A stretch of DNA of 64,000 nucleotides from Cricetomys ansorgei (GCA_026225945.1 JAMJFZ010001815.1:3039501-3103500), one strand, 5' to 3'. Shown: positions 1 through 11,466, counted from the first letter of the stretch. The notes: generated from the sequence alone by a model not told the origin. A program made the numbers and translations.

Positions 1-109
1 GAGCACTGTACTGTTGGGTCCTAAGTGGTTTACATGTCAGACTGCAAAAGACTAAAAACCTCCATAATAATTCTTTAAAATAGATATTAATTAGGCCATG
101 TAACAAATA

Positions 110-230
110 AACAGATTGAGGGTTAGGAAGCTCTAGGGCTTACCCAAGGTCACAGATCTCATCCTAGGCAGGGCATTCAGGTACAGACCTGGATTCAGAG
201 CTCTATACATCCATAGTAGACTTTATATTT
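110..230 (+). repeat. MIR-like SINE fragment
   Basis: It contains the MIR-like string 'cccaaggtcacagatct' followed by a degenerate 'acctggattcagagctct'. This is the order seen in the MIR core. The copy is old and diverged. Confidence 0.55.
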
Positions 231-1372
231 TCCAGAATCTGTTATCCGTTCTGCTATAAAAATCACTAATTCAAAAATGAGAGGTTGTGATAAGCTACTT
301 TTCAGTGACTGGTCCCTTCGTGCATCCAGATTGTCTCATGAATTTTTAATTTAAAATGGTTTATTCTTTGAGTTGTTCATGCGAGTAGATGCTATGAAAC
401 CTAGAAATTGTCTAACCTTCCTGTTTCCAGAGAACCTTCCCTGGCTCTGTGTAATTGTCTCTAGGTGATTAGTCTCTTACTCTTCTTAAGTGAACACGTG
501 CTACTTCAGTTTTAAAGCATTTAACATTTTTAACAGATAGCATATTTAGGTTTCTTGAATGTTACAGGAAACAAATAAAAATAATGCAATAATAAAAAAA
601 AAAATCTCCTTTCCCTCCTGTCCCCCAGCCTCCCAGAGTCAGTCACATAAAGAATGTATTGTTTTTCCTCTCTTTGTTCACAGAGGCAGATGATTGGTCA
701 CGATCTAGGAACTGTTCTCTGCTTTTATTTTTCTTGGTTGGTGTGTCTTGGAGATCACGCCAAATCACGTAAATATACTTATTACACTTTTAACAGCTAC
801 ACTCATAAATAGTTTGTAAATGTGCTGTGCTGTGTTTAATAAGGCCCCTGTTTTGCTGTTACAAACAAATTGCCCAACTACACCCGTGTGCCTATCATTT
901 TGCGTAGGAACAAGTGCATACAAGATAGGTTCCTGTGAGAGGAAAACCTAGGAATGGCCAACAATACATGCAGTTTTAATTAAAGACATTTTTCATCATG
1001 GGATTTTTCAAGCATTGCAAAAGGAGAAGGGAATATGGTGAATTCTCAACATTCACCATTGAGCTCCAATCACTACCAAAATCCATTGGTGAGACAGCTT
1101 TCCAAATACATTTTGTCTCCAACTATTTCCTTAGTTTATCCTGACTCAACCCTGACATGTTACTCTACTGGTCAATACTTCGGAAAAGTTTATGAAAAGT
1201 AAGGACTTTTTAAAGGAAAATATCTATATGCAATTTCATATAAAATAAACTATTTATTAATATCATCAAATATCCTGTCAATGCTCAAATTTCCCAAAAT
1301 GGTTCATAAAAATTTCTTTTTTCAATAGTTTGTTCTGTGATCAAAATCCAAACACAAATTGTGGCTAGATGG

Positions 1373-1465
1373 GGTTTTTGTTGTTGTCTGTTTCGTTTTA
1401 TTTTGTTTTTGTTCTTTTGTTTTTTGCTTTGTTCCTCTGGCTTCTCTCTCTGTCTGTCTTTTCTC
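1373..1465 (+). repeat. T-rich and pyrimidine-rich low-complexity tract
   Basis: Runs of TTTTG and TTG pass into CTCTCTCTGTCTGTCTT. It is simple low-complexity DNA. Open frames across it translate to Leu/Phe-rich or Lys/Gln-rich strings of no coding value. Confidence 0.8.
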
Positions 1466-3449
1466 AGCATTGTTGTAGAAATGGGCAAATCTCTTTTGAG
1501 AGGCTGAATTTTCCTGACCATATGGCCATTGAGGCATTTAATATCTCTTTAATGTTGAGAGGAAAATGCAAAAGTTAATTGGAGAACTTTTAATAAAGAA
1601 AGCAACATGACAGAATCTATATGACACACCTACAGCAGTTAGTAGGAGAAAATTTACATAGCTAATTATGCCAAGAAGAATAAAACTAACTGCGCAATTC
1701 ACAAAATTTAAACAAACAAAAGAAAGCAGGAAAGGGACAAATACAGAATTAGTGTTTCATCATTCTTTGAACCGGTATTTTTAAACCGAGGCCTTAGAAT
1801 GACCATCTGAGATGTAGACAGTTTTGCAATTTGTAGCTTTTATACGGAGAAAGTAAACTGTAGTAGCCTCAGAGCGATTAATCGGTCTATGTACACTTTA
1901 CTTTGAATCTAAGCTACAGCCTACCTTGAACATCAGTGGGAATGCAGGGTATCCCTCACTTGGAAGATGGGGACCGGAGTGGAATGGATTCCCTGTGTGC
2001 CACTGCAGCTTGTCCACCCTCTTCTGAGGAAAGTGCTAACCCCTACCCCCAGAGAGTAACCTGAGTGAGTGACAGGATTAGGGGTTTCTGATCCTTTAAG
2101 ATATTGCATGGTCTTGCTGTCTGATAAATAGCAGTGCAAATCCCAGCTGGTATTAAAAACCATCCACCTCATATCTAGAGCAACTTTCCTCATCATATAA
2201 CTAAGATAACCAACTTTATCTAAAGGGGCTGAGGATCCTGGGAGAGATCAGATACAGCTAGTGTGGAGTAAGTGACAGCTAACCTGATGTCCTTACCTCT
2301 TAAGTTCTGAGATGCCACCATGCCCTTTGGTGGCACCAGTCAGGAAGTATCAGCCAGAAGAAAGGCACCACACAGTTCTCTCGGCCTTCTCTGGAAAATG
2401 TGTCACCCTAAGCTCCCCTTGAAAAATATAAATAATGTGCCTACTCACAAAACGTCCACCGTTGTGATGGTTCTTCATTATTGATTTTACTGGATTTGGA
2501 ATCACCTAGGAGGCACATCTCCAGGTGAATCTTTGAGGATGGTTCTAGAGAGGTTGGACTAAAGAGGGAAGACTGACAACAAATGTGGACAGCATCTCTC
2601 AAGAGCTGAGGTCTTGGACTGGATGAAAAGGGGAAAGTAAACTGAGCACCAGGTCTCACCCCTCTCTGCCTCCCTACTGAGAAGGCAATGTTCCCTTCAT
2701 AAACCCTGCAGCCAAATGATCTTTGATTAAGTTGCTTCTGTCAGGTCAGAACACTGAGAAGTCACTAACCTAGGCCTTCCTTGTTCATCTTTCACGATAT
2801 CTACACGTGGACCCACAACCTGCCAAAGATCAGAGGCTGCCTTCCTTGGGAATACCTATGCCTCCCGGAACCTTGTTGAAGGGTGCCCCCTTCCCCTACT
2901 GTCCAGAGTTCTGTCCAGAGAATCTTGGCTTTGAGTGTGAAGGACACATTAAGACCTGCTTTCTGCCAGGAGGGAGCTACTGAATGTCCAACAGCTCTCT
3001 AGCCCTGAGTGTTGGGCATAGGCCCTTCTCTCTGTCAGCTCTCTGGTGGAAAAGACTCACCAACTATTCTTTAGGTCATTGCTTGGATTCATTCCACTAC
3101 GGAAAGGTGTCTACAAGGCCAAGGTGTGCCCTGCGCTTACATATAGTTCTCCTAATGCGCAAATGCCTCATCTATGCTTAGACCCGGAGGAGAGTCCTGG
3201 GGAGAGTAGACCCATGTCATTTCACCCTTGGGTGGCGGCGGCCACAGCCCTCTGCCCTGCACAACTGGCTCCTGGAGCCCAGGCCAGGGCGCAGGGTTGA
3301 CCAGGAAGCAAGGAGGAGCCTTAAGTCAAACAAAGGGTTCGCGGCAGCTGCAGCCGGGGAACAAGCGACGACCAGCGACCAAGGGACGCTCGCCACCGCG
3401 TCCTGCTCCCTCGGCCCGCAAGCCCAGCCCGCCGCCCCGGCGCGTGTGT

Positions 3450-3459
3450 CCTTATATGG
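3450..3459 (+). promoter_or_regulatory. FHL2: CArG box (SRF site)
   Basis: The sequence CCTTATATGG matches CC(A/T)6GG exactly. FHL2 is an established SRF target and FHL2 protein also binds SRF, so the site fits known biology. Binding in this species is inferred. Confidence 0.75.
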
Positions 3460-3479
3460 TCAAATGACTCGGCGGGGGT

Positions 3480-3746
3480 TCTAGAGGGCGGGCGCGGCGC
3501 GGGCTGCACTCCGCCCGCCGAGCCGCCGCCGCCACCGCCGCGCCGCAGTCCGCCGGGTTCCCTAGAGCCCGGCCCCGCCGCGCGCTAGCACTCCTGCCGC
3601 CGCCCAGGCCACAGCCGGTGCTGGCACACACCGATCCACACCACACATCTGCCCCAGGACGCGTGGAGAGACACCGGTGGCCCGCGCACCCCGATCGCGG
3701 AGCGGAGACCCGGGAGGCAGGAGCAGAGCTGTGCAGACGGCACCGG
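3480..3746 (+). other. FHL2: FHL2 noncoding exon 1 (predicted)
   Basis: The GC-rich block downstream of the CArG box has no useful start codon and should supply the 5' leader, because the ATG exon begins only 23 nt upstream of the ATG at a splice acceptor. One candidate donor is ACCGG|GTAGGG with the exon ending at 3746. A second, arguably stronger donor is GGGG|GTAAGC with the exon ending at 3782. The 5' end is a guess, placed just downstream of the CArG/TATA-like element. Other 5' exons could exist, as FHL2 uses alternative first exons in human. Confidence 0.45.
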
Positions 3747-3749
3747 GTA

Positions 3750-3856
3750 GGGACCCAAAATCGAGAGGACAGATCCCGGGGGGTAAGCGAGCCCTGTTGT
3801 GGAGAGTCCACCTGGGATGGGGACCCAAAACATAGAGACAGATCCGGGGGAGAAGA
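3750..3856 (+). repeat. Imperfect 70-bp duplication at the FHL2 exon 1/intron 1 edge
   Basis: GGGACCCAAAA followed by a GACAGATCC string occurs at about 3750-3778 and again at about 3820-3845. The period is 70 bp, with both copies on the same strand. It lies at or just after the predicted first-exon donor. Confidence 0.65.
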
Positions 3857-4699
3857 GAGGCAAGCCGGGCAGGGGACATCCAGGATGGGGAAGGAACCTA
3901 GGATAGAGGGGAGGGAGCCGAATCATGGAGACCGCGAGCCGGAAACATAAGGGGAGCCTTGAAGCAGAGACCCCGAGACCAGGGAATTATCTACCGGGAG
4001 ACACCCCCAGGAAGAGCGCATGCGGGGCAGAAATAACTCTAAGTGCCTGGATATGAGATTAGGAGAGCCCAACTTGGGAATGGTGGGTAAGGGACCATCG
4101 GTGTCCAGAGGTTGGGCTGAAGTCCTAGACGGGTAGGTCACCAACACCGCTGGATAGTGGGAGGAAACCCACAGAGTCCCCTGGGAGTGAAGTGGAATTG
4201 GTCCCTGCAGTCTATGGAAGGAGATAGCACCTCAGGCCAGCACGTGGATGGCCAGGCTTTTCCCCTGGGAAGAAGTGAGAGTTTGCCTCTGACCACACAC
4301 TCCCAAAAGTTAAAACCTGGGCTAGAGGGTTGAAAGAAGCAACATTTAAATGAAAAGAATTCTAATGGATAGATTGCAGTCTTGTGATGACTTGTGGAAA
4401 GAAACTCTTCAATGTTGTTTCTAGTTTGAAATGAAGAATTAGCCACATTTGCTCGCTAGTCTTCAGTTGTGTCTTTGGAACTCAACGAAGCAGGCATGTT
4501 ATGAAATATATAGCTGTCCTCGCTAAAGCCAACTTGTGGGGGGCATGTTCTTATGCATATTTTGGGAAGTAATGAACTATAATTTGAGCTTACAGTCATG
4601 AGATTGTCTTCAAAACGCTACTCTAAATGTGCCTCATGTTGTAGTGCTACTCCGCTTATGTGTATATTTTGCAGTATTAGAGAAAGGATGTTTGTGGTA

Positions 4700-4756
4700 G
4701 TGTGTGTGTGTGTGTGTGTGTGTGTGTATTGTTGTTGTTGCTGCTGCTGCTGCTGT
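4700..4756 (+). repeat. Compound microsatellite (GT)n(GTT)n(GCT)n
   Basis: About fourteen GT units pass into GTT units and then five CTG units. The compound structure comes directly before an antisense B1-like remnant. Confidence 0.95.
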
Positions 4757-4930
4757 TTGAGATAAAGCTTCACTCTGTAGCCAGGAAAGCCTGTAGCTTA
4801 TCATACCATCCCAGGTGACCTCAACACTGGTGCCTTTTCTCCTGCCTCAGCTCCAAAGTGTTGACCATCCCAGGTGACCTCAACACTGGTGCCTTTTCTC
4901 CTGCCTCAGCTCCAAAGTGTTGCAATTGCA
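4757..4930 (-). repeat. Degraded B1/Alu-type SINE, antisense, with internal duplication
   Basis: 'GAGATAAAGCTTCACTCTGTAG' through 'CTGCCTCAGCTCCAAAGTGTTG' follows the antisense order of a B1/Alu monomer. Its middle carries an exact 59-bp tandem duplication, listed separately. Confidence 0.55.
4805..4922 (+). repeat. Perfect 59-bp tandem duplication
   Basis: The unit starting ACCATCCCAGGTGACC and ending CTCCAAAGTGTTG occurs at 4805-4863 and again, base for base, at 4864-4922. The two copies abut with no spacer. Exact identity inside an otherwise decayed SINE points to a recent event or an assembly artefact. Confidence 0.95.
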
Positions 4931-5279
4931 GAAGTGACCTTCCATATCCTGAAGCTATGGTGATCTAGAACCTACCCCTCCCACTCAACACCCCACCATA
5001 AAAACCAGTTTGCACTAAGTCTTAGAGTCTGCGAATTCCCAACCAATCACTAAAGGTCAATAAAACCACATTTTAGAACATTTCCTTTTTCTCACTCATT
5101 TTTCCAGATTCGGCTCTTTTCTAGTTTGTAAGGGAACAGTGTGTAGCATCGAAGGCTCCTGTTCTGGCTTCTGTTTGTTCAGCCTCCTTGCAGTCCAGCC
5201 TCACAGACACAACATGGGTGGGTATAGAAGGCTTGGCTGGCCGATGCATCTGGACCAAAACCAAGCTGCCAGAATTAAC

Positions 5280-5520
5280 ATCTGGATCTCTCAGCCCACA
5301 TGACCTTGTCTAAGTCACAAAAATCTATTGGTGTCTCAGTTTCCTCCCAGAGAATCAGATAACAAGGATGCCTGGCACATATATATATTTGCACATTATA
5401 AGCAGTGCGTATAGATTTTATACCCTCTTGTTCACAGATAAAGAAACTGAAACAGAACGATTAAGTAACTTTGTTGTCCAAAGTTTCTCAGCCTGTAGAT
5501 GGTGGCCCTGAGAGATACCT
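5280..5520 (+). repeat. MIR-like fragments
   Basis: Two MIR-like segments are visible. One holds 'CAGTTTCCTCCCAGAGAAT' (about 5337-5355) and the other holds 'AAGAAACTGAAAC' followed by 'GATTAAGTAACTTTG' (about 5440-5475). Both are strongly diverged. Confidence 0.45.
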
Positions 5521-5777
5521 CCAGAGATCTTGACAGCTGAGTTCTGACCTCTACTCTGTATTGAGCCACACTAAATGAATATTTTGTTGAGGCCCTATGC
5601 TATGTGTTTTAACCCAAGATTGTTAAGTCCTTTCAATACTGAGCAATATCTCAACTGCAGACAGAAATGTCCAGCAGGATATAGGAGAAAAAAGAAAATC
5701 AGAAGGCCATGAGGCCTGGATTCTCCCCCTGTTCTGCACTGAGGGCTGGCTACCTAATATCTGACATACCATGTCTA

Positions 5778-6150
5778 AATCACTGTTTTATTGCTATGAA
5801 AAGACACCATGACCAATGCAACTCTTATAAAAGGAAGCATTTAATTGGGGGCTGGCTTACAGTTTCAGAGGCTTGTCCATTATTGTCATGGCAGGGAGCA
5901 TGGCAGCACGTCGGCTTACATAATGCTGTAGAAGTGGCAGAAAGTTCTACATCCTGATCTGCAGGTAGCTTTGAGAGAGAGAGTCTTGGCCTGACGTGGG
6001 CTTTTGAAACCTCAAAACTCAGTGGCATACTTCCTCCAACAAGACCACACATCCTAATCCTTTTAATCCTTTCAAAGAGTTCCATTCCTTGGTGACTAAG
6101 CATTCAAATACATGAACCTACGGGGGTCATTTTTATACAAACCACCACAC
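5778..6150 (-). repeat. Rodent LINE-like 3'-end repeat (family R), antisense
   Basis: It starts CTGTTTTATTGCTATGAAAAG and ends ACAAACCACCACAC. Between these are 'GCATTTAATTGGGGGCTGG', 'GGCAGGGAGCATGGCAGC' and 'ACTTCCTCCAACAAG'. It is the reverse complement of the repeat recurring at 12.3, 25.4, 44.5, 45.9, 52.7 and 54.3 kb. It resembles a rodent L1/Lx-type 3' module, but I cannot fix the family name without a library search. Confidence 0.7.
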
Positions 6151-6274
6151 CCCAGATACATCATTTGTAATCCGTTGTGGTTTAGATATAATTTTTCTCC
6201 AAGACTCCTGTGTAAAAAGCTTTGTTATCCTTGTGGAAATTTTGGGAGGTAGAGCCTTTAAGAAATGGAGTTAA

Positions 6275-6468
6275 GGGGCTAGAGAGATGGTTCAGCAGTG
6301 AAGAGTTCTTACACAGGGTCTGAGTTTGATTCATAAATCATAACTCCCTGTAACTTCTGCAAGGAATTCTACATCTTTTGTCTTCAGTGGGCTCCTCCAC
6401 ACATTCATACAGACAGACAAACACTATGTGAGAAATAAAAATGAGAAATTTTAAAAGAGGAACTATAG
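6275..6468 (+). repeat. B2/B3-type SINE
   Basis: 'GGGGCTAGAGAGATGGTTCAG' is the tRNA-derived head of the rodent B2/B3 family, and an A-rich tail (AAATAAAAATGAGAAATTTT) closes it. The body is diverged. Confidence 0.8.
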
Positions 6469-7752
6469 TCAGCAGAAAGCCCACCCTTGGGAGGGACTGT
6501 AGTACCCATCTTTCTCAGTCTCTGCTGTCTTTGCAAATGTGATCTCTTCCTCTACCTCCTCTGTGAAATTCTCACCAGAGCAGAGCGGACGCCCTTGAAT
6601 CTCCAGAACTATGAGTTAAATAAATTCATCTGAATACAAAGCTGCAAAGTTTAGGGTGTTGGAAAATGTCCTTGGAACCTGAAAATACAGCTTGTCATAC
6701 AACCAGACTGTCAGTCAAAGAGCAGACAGACCTGTGTTTGATGCAACCTTTGGAGCCAGTTGAGTTACGCAACCAGTGACTGAGTGGAAGGAAGTATGCT
6801 AGCCTCTCTTGATGGAGTCCTGATGGGGAGCATGGAGGCAGGACTATAAAAGAGAAGGGCTACCATGCAAATGAAGAGGGATGTTGTTTCTGGAGCAAGA
6901 GAGGCTAAAGGAAAAGGCCCAGTGGACATCTGTGTAAGGGGCTGGGGTTGGGATATGGAGGCCAGGCACATGTAGACTAAGTTCCCAGTGATTGAACCTT
7001 GGAGAGAGAGGGAGCCTGCTGAGACAAAACAGATGCCATCCTGTAGGTGTAGAAGCTGACAGAGTCAGTCACTTGTTACTGGTAGAGCCACCTGGTGGAA
7101 TCTCCCTCTACCATCTGTAAGACTTAAGAGCTAGAAGCAGCCACGCCCCCTTTTCTGGGATTCTCCAGGTTGTCTTGTGGTGACCAAACTGGTGTGTTTT
7201 GAGAATAACTGTTGTGATAGGATCTTAAAGATGACTTGGAGATACAATCAGATTGGGGCTTGGCACATTCCTTTTGACTGATTAAAAAGTCCAAAGCACA
7301 TAAAAAAGTAAGAGTAGCAATTCTTGTATTCATGGGCTTCAGATCAGAAATTTGACCTTTATTGGCGTTCATTTTTGAGTAATCCAAGAATCATTCAGAA
7401 GCATTTTGCTTCTTTCTTATAAAGAACATACGTTAAAATTCTCAAAGACAAGTCAAGTTTTTTTTCATGTTCAGTTTTGAAAAGTTACTAGTGTATATAG
7501 TATACAATACCTCACCTTGACCTTTGCCCTTAGATGCACCATCCAGTGAAGGCTTGTTAAGTAAACCAATAAGCATATACCTTATAATCTAAAGCACTTA
7601 CCATGCAAACATATAAAGGTTGATTTCAAGTGGATTCTAAGTAGATTTTTCTATTTTTAGACACACAGCACAGTCGTTTGTACTGATATCTATTCCTTTT
7701 ACCAGAATCTCTACTTAAACTAAGTCAGCTTGATTAGGCTTGCTTAGGCTAG

Positions 7753-7974
7753 TCAGAGGTTCTCAACCTGTGGTCAAGACTCCTTTAGGGGTTGAATAAT
7801 CCTTTCACAGGTTCATCTTAGACCATCTGCATATCAGATATTTATATTATGATTCACAGCAGTAGCAAAATTACAGTAATGAAGTAGCAACGAAAATAAT
7901 TTTATGGTTGGGGGTCACCACAACAGGAGGAACTGTGTTAAAGGGTAGCAGCGTTAGAAGGTTGAAAACTATTG
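7753..7974 (-). mobile_element. URR1-type hAT nonautonomous DNA transposon
   Basis: The left end carries GGTTCTCAACC and the right end its degenerate inverted copy GGTTGAAAACTATTG. Between them are 'CATATCAGATATTTATATTA' and 'TTTATGGTTGGGGGTCACCA', hallmarks of the rodent URR1 family. A direct repeat GGCTAG flanks both sides (7747-7752 and 7975-7980), consistent with part of an 8-bp hAT target-site duplication. Confidence 0.85.
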
Positions 7975-8562
7975 GGCTAGAGAGAACATGTTGAGTGCGC
8001 TGAGTTTGCCTGTCAGTATTGCCATTCAGGGGAAGACAAATCAAACTAGTACAGATATCCTCTGGCCTGGTGCGGGATGTAAAAGTCCTGTGCCTCTGGG
8101 CTTGGGTGGAGTGTGGCGTATCATTGATTATAAATACAACACCCACTGGGGAATTTTGCTGATCTCTGCAGCCCATGTCTGGATCTGTACATTTTTTTCT
8201 CAGGGCCTGGGAGTGTCTCCTGGCTGGCTTTTTGCTTCTTGACCTAGTCAGGCTGTGTCCTGAACTATGCAGCTGTGTATTGGCTGGATTCAGAGTCCAA
8301 ACACAATAAGAAAGTTCTCCCTCCTGTGAAAGCAGCGAATTGTCTGGAAGGAGGGATGGAATTCATGTCCAAGAGAAAAAAAATAAAGGCCTGGATCCAT
8401 TATTTTAGAGGTTTTGGTGGCACCAGATGGCCTCATACTTTTGGGCAGATTGTATACAGTAGTCTGCCTATTCATTCTTGGCTTTTGCCCACATTTCTAC
8501 AAGATTATTTTTAAGAGTTATTTATTTTGTTATTTTATTTCTACGAGCATTTTATCAATGTC

Positions 8563-8762
8563 TGTGTGTGTGTGTGTGTGTGTGTGTCTACTGCATGTGT
8601 GTCCATTGTCCAGAAAGGTCAGAAGAGGGTCCCAGGGACAAGATCCCCTTGGACTGGAGTTATAGATGGTGGTGAGACTCCATATGGGTACTGGGAATCA
8701 AACCTGGATCCTCTGTAAGACCAGCAAGTGCTCTTAACCACAGAGTCAGCTCTCCAGCACTC
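8563..8762 (-). repeat. B3-type SINE, antisense, with (TG)n
   Basis: A (TG)n tract at 8563-8587 is followed by 'GTCAGAAGAGGGTC', 'GGACTGGAGTTATAGATGG' and 'TCTTAACCACAGAGTCAGC'. This is the antisense order of the B3/B2-related rodent SINE. Confidence 0.88.
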
Positions 8763-10273
8763 TACTAAGATTTTTTTTTGTGTGGATTTGCCCATTTATT
8801 CATTCTTTCATTTGTTCTACACTCATTTATAAAGGCCCTGTGTGTGCTCCCTGCTGGAGAGGTCTCTATGCATACCTGCCCAATACTATGATTGGTGGGC
8901 ACAGGCGGTCATACTGTGTGGCTCATGAAAACACTATGTTTTCATACTGTATTCCTACGAGGGACCCACAGCCAACGGACACACTTCTTATTTTTTTAAT
9001 TACTGAATTGTGCTGAATTACTTCTTATCATTGAGATACCCTTCCTGAGTCTGTGGTAACATTTCAAGATCAACATGATAGGATCCACATCTAGTGGTTG
9101 GTGCCTGAAATCTCTAGAGTCACAGGTGTGAGGAATTCATGTTTAAGGCCCATCTGGGCAAAGCAGCAGGACTCTGTCATTCACGAATCAGCAAGTGAAA
9201 GAAGGAATGAATGAGTATCGACTTTGTCCCAAACTGGTTGATTGTAGCTGGGTCTACGTGTGTTGTGGAAGGGTCTCAGGAAGGTTCGTAGGTTTCTCCT
9301 TAGATATGGCTACATGGGAGGAGTCAACAACAGTGAAGTTAATGGACATGAAACGTGGTTGACATCCCTTGGGATCTGGATGCGCCCTTGGAGGTTCTGC
9401 TAAAATGAACAGATAAAAGAAGAATTGAAAGGGGTTCCCTTTGGAAACTGTCTCCAAAGCTAGCCTTGTGTGGTGGCCCATCTTATTTCACCGGGCTGAA
9501 CCTAAAACTCAAAGACCTGGGCCAGTAGGCACCCTCCCAAAATAACCACGCCAGCCCCGGCCTTGGATTTCCAAGAATCTTTCTCGTTTAAGCAGAAAAG
9601 CAAGAGCTCTCTGCTGCTCTTCTCCTTTCACCCCTCCTCCCTGCTCCCCATCATGCCCTCCCTCTGCTTCCTTTACTCTCCATTTCCTTTTCTTTCTCCT
9701 TGCGTTTCCTGTTTCTCTTCTCTCCTTGTAGCTCTGACACTTCATTTGCAAGCCGGTTGACTAGTGTGGGTATCTTTGCCGTTTTTTAATAGTAGCTGAG
9801 CCCTGGGGAATCCTTGCTCCTTTGCCCTTTGAACCTTTACTCGGCAAGCATTTGGAAGCTGGCCGAGAAGAGACACAGAGATCGAAACCCTGCTCCCAGT
9901 GCAGACCTCCATCTGTACTGAATCCATGATTGTCCCAGTGCAGGATGCTGAGTCTGGCCTCCAGGCTGGACCCTGAAATCCAACTTCTTCAAATACCCTG
10001 GTTGCTCACAGCTGGAGGGGAATGACATCAGAGGGTGATTTCATCCTGGGAAGGCTGAGAACTCTGGTACCCTGTAATTTAGCTTTGATTCCGTGAAACA
10101 AGGAGTCAGCAGTCACACCTCACATTCAGGTGTCTCCCTGCATGCCCTTACTTAATCCTCTCTGCATTCCTATGCAACAGGTAATAGGCAGGAATTACAC
10201 AGAGCCCGGTGGGAGAGAGACAAGTTCAGAAATGGCAAGTGGATTGTCCACAGTTGAGTGAGAAGCTCCCTGT

Positions 10274-10480
10274 CTTAATCACTGTTCTATTGCTGTGAAG
10301 GGACACCATGAAAAGAAAGCATTTAATTGAGGGCCTTGCTTACAGTTGCAGAGGGTTAGTCCTTTATCGTCATGGCAGGGAGCATGGTGGCACACAGACA
10401 GACTTGGTGCTGGAGGAGTAGCTTAGAGTTCTATACCATGATCTGACAGAATGGCATCATTCTGAGGAGGCCTGGCTCCT
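10274..10480 (-). repeat. Family R LINE-like 3'-end fragment, antisense
   Basis: 'CTGTTCTATTGCTGTGAAGG', 'AAGCATTTAATTGAGGGCC' and 'CATGGCAGGGAGCATGG' match the antisense module at 5778-6150. Similarity fades after about 10480. Confidence 0.7.
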
Positions 10481-11177
10481 GTTTTGTCTCCCCTGATTTT
10501 CACATGATTTTACATGGCTTCCATACAGTAAATATTCCCTACTCAGTGCTGTGCAGATTTTGGGAAATGGGTGTATAAAATCACAGCCTACAGGAAATAC
10601 CCAAGTCAGTGAACTAAGTGCGCAACTCCTCCTTTCCTTGGCTCTTGACCGTCCTTTTGGCTGAGCCTCCCTCTCCCCACCCCGTCTGCTTATCTTCCAT
10701 CTTCCTGGTGTGTGTTTGTCCAGCCCTCTTTCTCATTCCATTGTGTGGCTCTCTGTGCTTTTGCTTGCATGACCCGACCACTCTCTCAGCACAAGTGCCT
10801 CCCCTCCGGCGAGCCAGCTCTGTGCTCCTGGAGGTCTCTCTTGCTAAGGTCTGCGGGTCTCCACTGAGCTCCTAGCCTGGAGCTTAGGAAGTTGACATAA
10901 ACACTTTCCTCCATACCACCAGTTCATCACTCATCTTTGGCTCTCCCGTCCTTTATCCAAAATCAAGCACATAGTTGCAGTTTATCCAGAGATTTTTTTT
11001 TGAGTGAATAAAAGAACAACCAGGCATCTTGTAGGATTTAAACATGCAGAATTATAGATATATTTCCTCATTAAGTGTGACATAGGGTAACTCATTAGCA
11101 AAGCAGATAGTGGTCAATCTCATAAAAGGTGCCTTAAGAACTTTAAACATGCAACTTTGCAAAGAGAATATCCCGAG

Positions 11178-11270
11178 GCTGCAGATGTAACTCAATGGTA
11201 GGCAAGTGCTTCTATATCAAGTCCCAGTTTTAATGCCTGGCCTTCAACATAAAGACAAGAAGAATATTCT
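11178..11270 (+). repeat. ID-type SINE fragment
   Basis: 'CAGATGTAACTCAATGGTAGGCAAGTGCTT' is the tRNA-Ala-derived head of the rodent ID family, followed by an A-rich tail. It is diverged. Confidence 0.65.
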
Positions 11271-11438
11271 ACTTGGTAGCAATTGGTTGAGGATGAATAG
11301 GTTTAAAGCTCCTGTGGCAGTAAGGCAAGCTCCTCTAAGCTCTTGCAATACCTTGGGGACTGATGATTCTGATTCTAGGAGACCTAACAAGACATTGCTT
11401 GTTTTCTCTCAGAGATAGGACCTAGATTTAAATTTATT

Positions 11439-11466
11439 CACACACACACACACGCACACACACACG
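11439..11466 (+). repeat. (CA)n microsatellite
   Basis: About thirteen CA units with one CG interruption. Confidence 0.95.

Larger units (their letters stand above)
1..3200. other. Upstream flank of FHL2, no gene seen
   Basis: No coding region or splice structure is supported here. It is moderately AT-rich single-copy sequence with an old MIR-like piece near the start and a pyrimidine-rich stretch around 1373-1465. GC content rises after about 3200, where the FHL2 promoter begins. All open frames are short and look random. Confidence 0.6.
3200..3800 (+). promoter_or_regulatory. FHL2: FHL2 CpG-rich promoter
   Basis: GC and CpG density rise sharply here compared with the AT-rich flanks, with many CGCG and GGGCGG-type strings (for example GGGCGGG at about 3487). 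A perfect CArG box lies at 3450-3459 and an AP-1-like TGACTCG follows at about 3466. The CArG core also holds TATATGG, which could act as a weak TATA-like element with a start about 30 bp downstream. The position, about 12 kb upstream of the first FHL2 coding exon on the same strand, fits the main FHL2 promoter. The transcription start is inferred. Confidence 0.75.

Noticed and set aside
3452..3950. Several 100-120 residue open frames on both strands near the FHL2 promoter
   Set aside because: CpG-rich DNA has few stops. The frames are Arg/Pro/Ala-rich with no domain.
7651..7660. Perfect MEF2-type site CTATTTTTAG in FHL2 intron 1
   Set aside because: The consensus is short and degenerate, and several hits are expected by chance in 64 kb of AT-rich DNA. 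It is not strong evidence by itself.
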